Source: Linepithema humile | Lineage: Eukaryota > Arthropoda > Insecta > Hymenoptera > Formicidae | Direction: 5' to 3' | NCBI RefSeq assembly: GCF_040581485.1 | Contig: NC_090129.1 | Coordinates: 30,036,764 to 30,100,763 of the forward strand | Length of the DNA stretch: 64,000 nucleotides | Shown here: piece after piece, positions 52,401 to 61,400 of the stretch | Layout of the letters: every line of letters begins with the position of its first letter | How positions within the stretch are numbered: position 1 is the stretch's first letter | Made by a program: the position numbers and the translations under genes | Notes under the pieces: model-generated | What the model saw: the letters and a program-made list of their open reading frames with translations, nothing else | Told to the model about the DNA's origin: nothing | Database searches by the model: none

Positions 52401-55400
52401 CGCATTGTGCGTAAAATTTTCGGCCATTCCGTTTTCAGCTCAGCTTCGAAGCATATCGTCATTATTTTCAGCGCTGAAAGTAAACGATCAGGTGTCAAGC
52501 GTCGGAAGTCAATGTTAAAATTATTTTTTATTTATTCTTTAGCTTTTGTCAAAATTCGCTCAAATATCTCCGACGTAAATCTTACCCAGAAACGCGACCT
52601 GATACAACGTTAACGATATTTTCGTCAAGGTCTTCGGATCTCTCGCGGCAAACGTTAGACTACCGGTCCTTATATCCGTTGGTGGTTTTTGCACTGTCAT
52701 CGGTACCGCTTTAACTCCCGGCGGCCAAAGTGTGTTTAGTACTGCCGTTAGGGCGAAACTGATGTCCGAGTGTCTCAACTTCGACACATCTAAAAATATC
52801 AATTCAAAGTTAACACGAGCAATTCATAATGTATGCGATGCAGTTATACCTTTTCTCCCAGTTCCAATGCGCAGAAACAATGGTATTAGCAAATTTAGAA
52901 GCGTATTCTCCGTGCGAGTCTGAGTAGCAAACATATTCTGACCACCAAGAACGTTCTCCAAAGAGTATCCCTCGCCGAAGGATATCACGTGCAACGCAAT
53001 CAGACGTAACACTGTCGAGCAGAAGTGCGGTGGTGGTATTTTGCTCATTAAAGCGGCTGCCGAAGCCGAAGTTACGTCCTCGGGCGGAGTATCGCCAACG
53101 ATCAAAGCCTGGAGATTTGATGAAAGTTAAAACTGATTAAATTAAAGCAAGAAAGCAAATCTGACGAGAATAATGATTTCAGTATCTACCTGACAAGTGC
53201 TCAGCAATGTCTTCAAATACTGAAAGTGCGCAATATATGGACATCTCGATAGAGTCTCGTAAATCCCTTTCAAGAGATCGCCGGCGGCAGCCCAATCAGT
53301 ATTCCTTCTGATCGATGCTTTCTTGTGTATTTTGCTGAATGTCTTGTCTAATCTTCGGAGAATAAGTGTCAACGCCGGTCTCATGTCGTCGGCCGCCCAT
53401 TCGGTCGATGGGAGGATATCGTTCATATATCTTCTCAGACCGCGGCAAGCCATAGTGGTCGGATCATACGGCGAAATTTTCAGAAGACTGTGAGCGATTT
53501 CGGCTAGACGCTAAACGGAAAATGACGATTATTATGTATGGATTTCGTCACTTAATATCTCTATATTTAGAATACAAGATTTACACATTATTTTCTAGCA
53601 AAAATGTAAGTAATAAAAATGAAATGTGTGTAAGAATTTCTATTTTATTAACAATAAAAATAAATATAAAAAAATAAGGTGAATTATATAGATTGCGAAA
53701 AAAACTCGTTTATCCTAATTAATTATTGAATTTTTAAAAAGTTTTAGATACTTATTAAATTGCGTATAATAAAACTGAATTCTATAAACGCACACTTACC
53801 ACATGACATTTTGAATCCAACAATTCAATGTTTTTTCCGTCCGGAGACTTTCTGTTGAGTTCTATTAAACGAGCGGAACAACGAGTCACAAAATCTCCAA
53901 CCATGTTTAATAAAGTGTCGCGCGGCCTTCTAAATTCGTTCTTATGGAAACTCTCACTATCCTCGTCTCGATCGTAAAAAATCCGCATCTTCGAGTGTTC
54001 CATGTATTTCGTCGTGTGCGCCTCGTCCTCGAAATCGAAACCCGGCGAGTACGGACCCTTGCCATAATTTCTCTGACTAGAGCCTTTATGCTCAGGACTA
54101 GATTTTTGTGGGCCATTATAATATCTGCAAAAATAAATAAAAAGTTGACATTATTGAACAATATAAAAGAAAAAGCGGACTATTCGGATAAAAAAAATAA
54201 AAAATTTAATACATACTTTGTCAGCGCTTCAGAATTGTTAACTAACGTCTTTACAGCAATGGCCAATTGATTTATTATCTCCTTCTCTGTTTTCTCTCCT
54301 TTGTTGTATGTGGGTAATTGAATCTGCTGAACATAACACGGCAGTATTGCTTCCAGTATTATCTGTAACATAAAATACAACGTTTTATATAAATGCCAGA
54401 TAAAGGAATTTAACGATATAATAAAAGAAAAGCACATCATATGAGAATCGCTTACCAACATCTGCTGTCCTCTGATAGAGTCAGGCGCGTAAGCGATCAC
54501 CATTACGCAAAGAGATATACAATCAAGCACGTTAACCATTTCTTCCTCGTCGTGATAACAGAAGTCTATCGCTTTCAACGGTTTCTCTTCCTTCACTAAC
54601 TCCCCTATATTCAGTGGATCCGGCGATGGAGTTTCCAAACTTAGTAACAAATTGAACAGGCACGTAGAGGGAACCTTAAAAAATCAAACAATTATTTTAA
54701 AGAAATATTAAGAATATGAAAGTTCTCTTGCAAGTTTACAAAATTAAAGAAAAATTTTAAATATATTTAACTGCTCTTTACAGATTCTTGCATAAAATAT
54801 AATATAATGTATATAATTTTGTCAACATGGATTTAATTTAATTCAATTTAATTGACTAAATGCAATTAGAAAAAAACAAACCTTGTGAGCCTCGCCGTGA
54901 ACGCTTATTGTATCCGTATCCAATATAGTCGACACGCTACCGAACATCTGAAGAATAAAGGGTTTACGATTCATCAGATAAAACTGCTTGACTGCGTACT
55001 CGACAGTAGTCGTTACGAGCTTGTTTGTTTGGTGTGTCGAATATAATTGCAATAACGTTGGCATAATCAACAGATAACCGTTTGTCGAGAAAATGTTTTT
55101 GAAATTGTGCGCTCCGTTTATATAAGTTGCTACGACGTAGCGCAAAATACAGGAATCCTCGCTGTGAAGGATTAAGGCGCCATTCAAGACGTTCAGAAAG
55201 AGATGAATGTCGCCGGAATACGCAAAATTACCGGCCATGGCTTCAAACATACGCGCGATTAATCTGACCCACATAAATTTGTGCATCACATCCAACCCAA
55301 GAAGCTCCTGAAATCGAAAAAAGAATTTTAATTTTTCCCAATTTTATGATCAACACATCACATTTTTATAGATATTTATTTATTTGCATTAAAAATAAAA

Positions 55401-58400
55401 AAAATTGAAAGTTTTTTAATGATTACAGGCTAAAAAAGTTAAAAATAATGTTTAGGCATTTTTTTATTACGCAATTTTTTGCGTAAAATATATATAAGTA
55501 ATATAATTTGATACATACTCTTCCAATTTCGCCACCTTTGTACAAATCCAAATCTGCTTCTAGCGCTTTTCGCGGGAATGACGGTAGCTTCATAAGTTCT
55601 TCATGAAGAAATACTACCCTTTGCACTACCATATCGACATTTTTCAAGATTGCCCAGGTCAACAGCACTTTTCCTATCTCTACAAATTTGTGCACCAATT
55701 CCTGCCGCTGTAACGCATTGAACGCATCCTCCGGCTTCATGTGAACAAGCTCGATTTGTGGGAACTGAGATCTCTTAAAGAAATAGTAATCTCTAACGTA
55801 CGACGATGGATTGTGTATTTGATCTGAAAGTCGACAAGAAGCCACTTTAATTTAAAAGTTTTCAATAAAAGACAATAAGATAAAAAATTACTGCATGTAG
55901 AAAATACTGACGTGTCTTATAATCTACGAGAAAGTACTCGTGATGTTTCGTTTCATCGACACCGAAAAAATCCAAGGATTCTCTAAGTATCTGACAAAAT
56001 TGCGTGTCCTCTTGCACCGGAAACTGCGAGGGTATTTCACCGGCGTCCGGATCCTGCGGGCCGTGAACAATGATCTTTTTCGCCGACGGAACGTTTGCGG
56101 TGAGTAGAATAGACGCATCACATTGCTCTTTGCGCAGAATTTGTTTCAGGTCTTTAAACATAATGCCGTGTACACTGTGCACCACCTAAGATAATATAAA
56201 AATTATATTATAATGAAAAGTTAGAAAAAAAAATATATATATGTATAGTTTACCATCCACAAAATAGACAGTGCGGTTCCAATCAGCTTCTGACCCTCTT
56301 CGTGCGGAGTACGAACGTAAAACATGACATAACCAATGATATAATTATACAGCGCGAACGCAGCCTGCTGCGGTAATTTAGGCACAAATCTGATAAGGTG
56401 CCTTAAAATCCTGAACATTAATTCCTGCTTTTCTCTCGTAAGACGTTCCAACACATAACGCAGAAACAAAGCGCTATCTTCCACCAAGCAACTCCAAGTC
56501 ACCTAATACGAAACGCAAAAGAGATTAATAATGTCAAATAAGTAAAAATATGTGCAGTTTACTTAAATTAATTTTCAAAATTATTCCCACAGTTGAATTT
56601 ATTTTGAATACCTGGTACGCCACTTCATATACGGCGTTTCCATCGTCGGAGACTGCTGGATCGTCTAGGAGATTAATAATTTGAATGATCGCTGAACATA
56701 ATGACGAAGGAAACAACGAGAGAGCTGACTGACCGTGATGTGACATATTCCTCGGGATTGTGTCACCTGCATCCTCATCTGCCACATTACCTATATTTTT
56801 TAAAAATATTACCAAGAAAAAAAAACCAATATATTGACATTCACAAAAAAGAATTGATTACAAAACGTACCTTCATCATGATCATCTCCGGCTGGGCTAG
56901 GCTCATAAGCAGCCTGGACGGTGATCGGTATCGTTGTAATCAAAAAGTTTTCTCTTTCCTCTCGCTTCTTATCATCTTGCGCCTGAAGGGCTTTCTTGAT
57001 CAATTCCGTTTGCTGCTTCTTTCGCGTCTTTGTCGCGGTCACCAAAGATCTCTGAAAAGCGAAGCAAATATTACGAATATGTCATAGATTAAAAATCTTC
57101 TCTCTACTCGTAAAAAATCTTTTAAAAAGGCATATTATCAATATCTCGATAGTATCAAAGTTGCCGCTTTTCTGCAATGCCAATTGGTTTTTTCATTGTG
57201 CTCATTGTCAGTTAATATCGTGAGTGATTGTTACTGCGAAGATTTTGACAGTTCGTATGTTAAAAAAAAGTTAAGAGCATTTTATTTTTTTATATATATC
57301 ACAAGAACCATCTAGAGTTATATTTTTGATTTTAATTAATTGATCTTAAATGCCGAATTAAAAAAATTAATAATTTATGTTAACTAATTATATGCATTTT
57401 GCGCTATAAACCTCGTATCTATGCATGCGTACCGATTATAGGTTTTTACTAATTTGTGATACTGATTTTTATTGCTTAGAATTGAAATCTTATACACTAC
57501 TCTACAAAAAATAAGGAACACTTTTTAAACGCTCAAAATCGAACAATTCTCAAACCATTGAAACTTATCAAAGTATTATCGTAGACAAAAAACTAAAAAA
57601 CCATTTTAAAACTTGAAACTTGTACTTTCGCGTGTTTTATAGTTTTCTAAAAATTTTTTATTTTTATACTTTTGAGCTCGAAGAAAGAACACATTATATT
57701 ATCGTCAATAAAAAAATTTTTCTTGTAGAATTTATGACATGTGTCAAAAATACACATCTATAAAAAAAACGCGTGTTTTTAAATTTTACTATGATTTTTT
57801 TTACCGAGTTACGTGACTTCAAAACCAACCATATTCTGTGAAAAATAACATTTACTATTGACAATAGTATTAGCGTAAAAAATACAAATTTAGTTCAAAG
57901 TCGTGTAACTCGACCAAAAGAAATCATAGTAAAATTAAGGCTCCTGGTCCCGCAGCCGTGAACTCCGCGTTGACAGTAGCGACATAATTGTGGTAGGAAT
58001 AAAAACCTAGTCGAATTTACCCAGTCGATTTATCGTATAAATAAATAGTGTAACAGTTTGACCTAATCAATTGATTCGATAAAAGTAAATTACTGAATAA
58101 CATACAAAATGTTAATTTATAATTTAAAAATTTGTTTACAAAAAAATAAACGCGATAAATACAGAATATATATAGCTTAGTACCGTTACCGACATGTCCA
58201 TATGACAGAAATTCTTATGCAGCGTCTTAGGTGGAGAATCGATGAACTATTAGGCGTGAAAAAATGACATGTTGACTACCCAATTTATTCTTGCGTGCCA
58301 TTTCATTAATATTCGTTAAATGTTAGTACTGTGATATGTGACGTGTTCATGAAACCTGTAAAATTATCCGAAAACTAAGATTAGCAGGGAAAGCCCAACG

Positions 58401-61400
58401 TAGAAGGAGAATTTTCTACTCATACAGACAGCTGTCAACCGTGTGTTTTCTCGCATAATTAGGCTTCGTTTCACTGTTGATTTAACGATTGTTTATAACC
58501 TGTCAAGGAAAAAGCATAGTTTTCGGACAATTTTACAGGTGTCTTAAAGCGATCCAGAGTGTTACTTTGTTAAATTATCATTTTATTTAGAAATGGCACG
58601 CAAGAATTCTCGGCGTGTCATTTCTCGCTTCTGACGTCACGAATCTAATATGGCTGCGGTGACTACCCAGGAGCCTTAAAAAAAAGCAGTTTGTAGGTAA
58701 AATGTTGTAGTTTTTGACATTTGTCATAAATTTTACGAGAAAAATTTTTTTATCAAGTTACAGAATGTCGAACGTAATTTTAAGAACAAAACAAATTCTT
58801 TTTTCTAAGCTTAGAAGTGTAAAGATAACAAATTTTCAATAAATGATCTAAAGCACATAATAATATGGCTCCTGGGTAGTCCACCGCAGCCATATTAGAT
58901 TCGTGACGTCAGAAGCGAGAAATGACACGCCGAGAATTCTTGCGTGCCATTTCTAAATAAAATGATAATTTAACAAAGTAACACTCTGGATCGCTTTAAG
59001 ACACCTGTAAAATTGTCCGAAAACTATGCTTTTTCCTTGACAGGTTATAAACAATCGTTAAATCAACCGTGAAACGAAGCCTAATTATGCGAGGAAACAC
59101 ACGGTTGACAGCTGTTTGTATGAGTAGAAAATACTCCTTCTACGTTGGGCTTTCCCTGCTAATCTTAGTTTTCGGATAATTTTACAGGTTTTATGAACAC
59201 GTCACATATCACAGCACTAACATTTAACGAATATTAACAAAATGGCACAATAAATTGGGTAGTCAACATGTCATTTTTTCACGCCTAATAGTTCATCGGC
59301 GAATCAATTGATTAGGTCAAACTGTTACATTATTTACTTATACGATAAATCGACTGGGTTTTTATTCCTACCACAATTATGTCGCCACTGTCAACGCGGA
59401 GTTCACGACTACGAGACCAAAAGCCTTAAAATACTTTTTCAATTTTTCGTCTACGATAATTTTTCGCCGACTTTTAATTATTTGAAAACTGCTCGATTTT
59501 GAGCGTTTAAAAAGAGTTGCTCATTTTTTTGTGGACTAGTGTATATACTTACGAAATTACTTACATGGTGTTCTTGATTGATAGTGACCTCCTCCACCTT
59601 GGTCTTGACCTGGGGCATCCAAGGCGGATCCACCACTGGCAAAGACTCTATTCCGATCTTTGGTGACGGTAGAGTAAATTCTATTCCCGGCGGAGGCACT
59701 TTGAACGTGAGATGAGCCGCTTCTTCCATCCGCGGCCACACTTGGTATCGCAATTTCCACAGGATTTGAAATCGCAAAATGGCATTAATCCGCACAGTGG
59801 TGTTACTGTGCTGAAGACCCTTGTGCATCAAATCGCTGGCCTGATTTGGCGCTTTCACGGCTGATATTATGAAAAGCGCCGCAGCGGACGCAGCGACTTC
59901 CTGGTTGGACTCCAACAAAAGCTCCCACGCGACAGGTAACACTTCCACGAACAAATCTTCGGGCATGATAACTGCGCCTTTGATTAAAGTGGCCAGAGGC
60001 GCATGAAAAGCGTCCTTCACTTGAGTTTTAATGTATTTCAGAATTGCTGGTGTTTCTTTGGTCTCGTCAGCGTCAGCACCGTGCTTCACTGTGATTTTCT
60101 TCGAGCCTCTTTCGGAATCTTGTTCTGCGAGATCTTTCGAGGAATCTCTTTGAGTTAATCTTCCAGATTGAGAACCGTCCTGATTTTTCTCTATTCTGTA
60201 TAAACATATTAAATAAATTAGTGACATACATAATTTTAGAAAGAGCAATAATTTTGGAGGGGACTGCTGATTTTTAGAAAATTATATCATAATAATAATA
60301 TTTAATTAATCAAGAATATTTTTTCAATCGCGACTGTTTATTAAATACTTAACAAAATAAATATTTATTTAAATAATAAATAATTTAACACAAGGAAACT
60401 AAAATATGCGAATTCGGAATATAAAAATTCGGAATTACTTGTACTTGTACATGCTATCTTTTCTTTGGACAAGTGACACTTACGTGCTAGTTTGGTCGGA
60501 CACTTTGCGGCTACGTTTATCCTTTTTGCTGTCATCCTTTTTGTCCGTGTCGATGTCCAGTAAACCCGAGCTGTTTAGAGAGCCAAATTCCTCGCCGTAG
60601 ATCTTTCTCACGGACTTTATCAGTCTGCTGCTAGCGCGCATCTGTCGTCGATGACAAAAGGGATGGCAGAAGTTTCGGTGGGAACAATAGAAGTTGAAAG
60701 AGTTGGCGAAATGCACCAAGACTTTCATCCACGGAAAATTCTTGTTGGTCTCGTCATTTTCGTTGCTGTCGCTCGGACTCTCCGGCGGCTGATCGTCGCT
60801 GAGAATACCTGGCGACTCCTCGCCGCTTACCTCGCCGCAAACACCGGGCTCCGATGTGTCGCTTCTGTCAGAAAGCGAGCTCACTTTCCTCTTGGATTGA
60901 ATCGAGTCTGTGCGTTTTACAGTAACTGTAAATAAAATGCCGCTATCACTAACGTTGTTCAATATAATAATTTATATAAATAATATTGTTATTGCAAAGC
61001 TAATTAATAATTAAAATAAATACTGTAATGCTGTCAATTTATTAAATGTGAAAAATTTATTTGCGAGTGAGATTTGTTAATTTTCACGGAAACATTAATA
61101 ATGTTATATTATTCTTGATTTATTAGAATTTTACTCACATGCTTCGCACTCTGTGTCTTTGCCCTCTTTAGTGTTGCGACGAAGTTTAAGGCTTCTCTTT
61201 TTAAACGAGCCAGTTGTAGGTGCTGCGGTGCTGCGACGAAGGAGGAATGGTCTACCTGGTGGCGCCGGTACCCTCTTCGCCTTTTCCTTTTCGACGTTCT
61301 GCTCTTCTCCTTGGATCGTGACCGTCGATTTGCTGCTTCCCTCGGATTCGTTATCAGGTTCGTAGAGAACAAAACTGATTTTACGCTCCGCTGAAATTAA

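Noticed and set aside
57495..59541. Autonomous transposon
   Set aside because: No transposase-like open frame of useful length exists between the termini. The frame at 59308-59502 is short and falls in repeated arm sequence.
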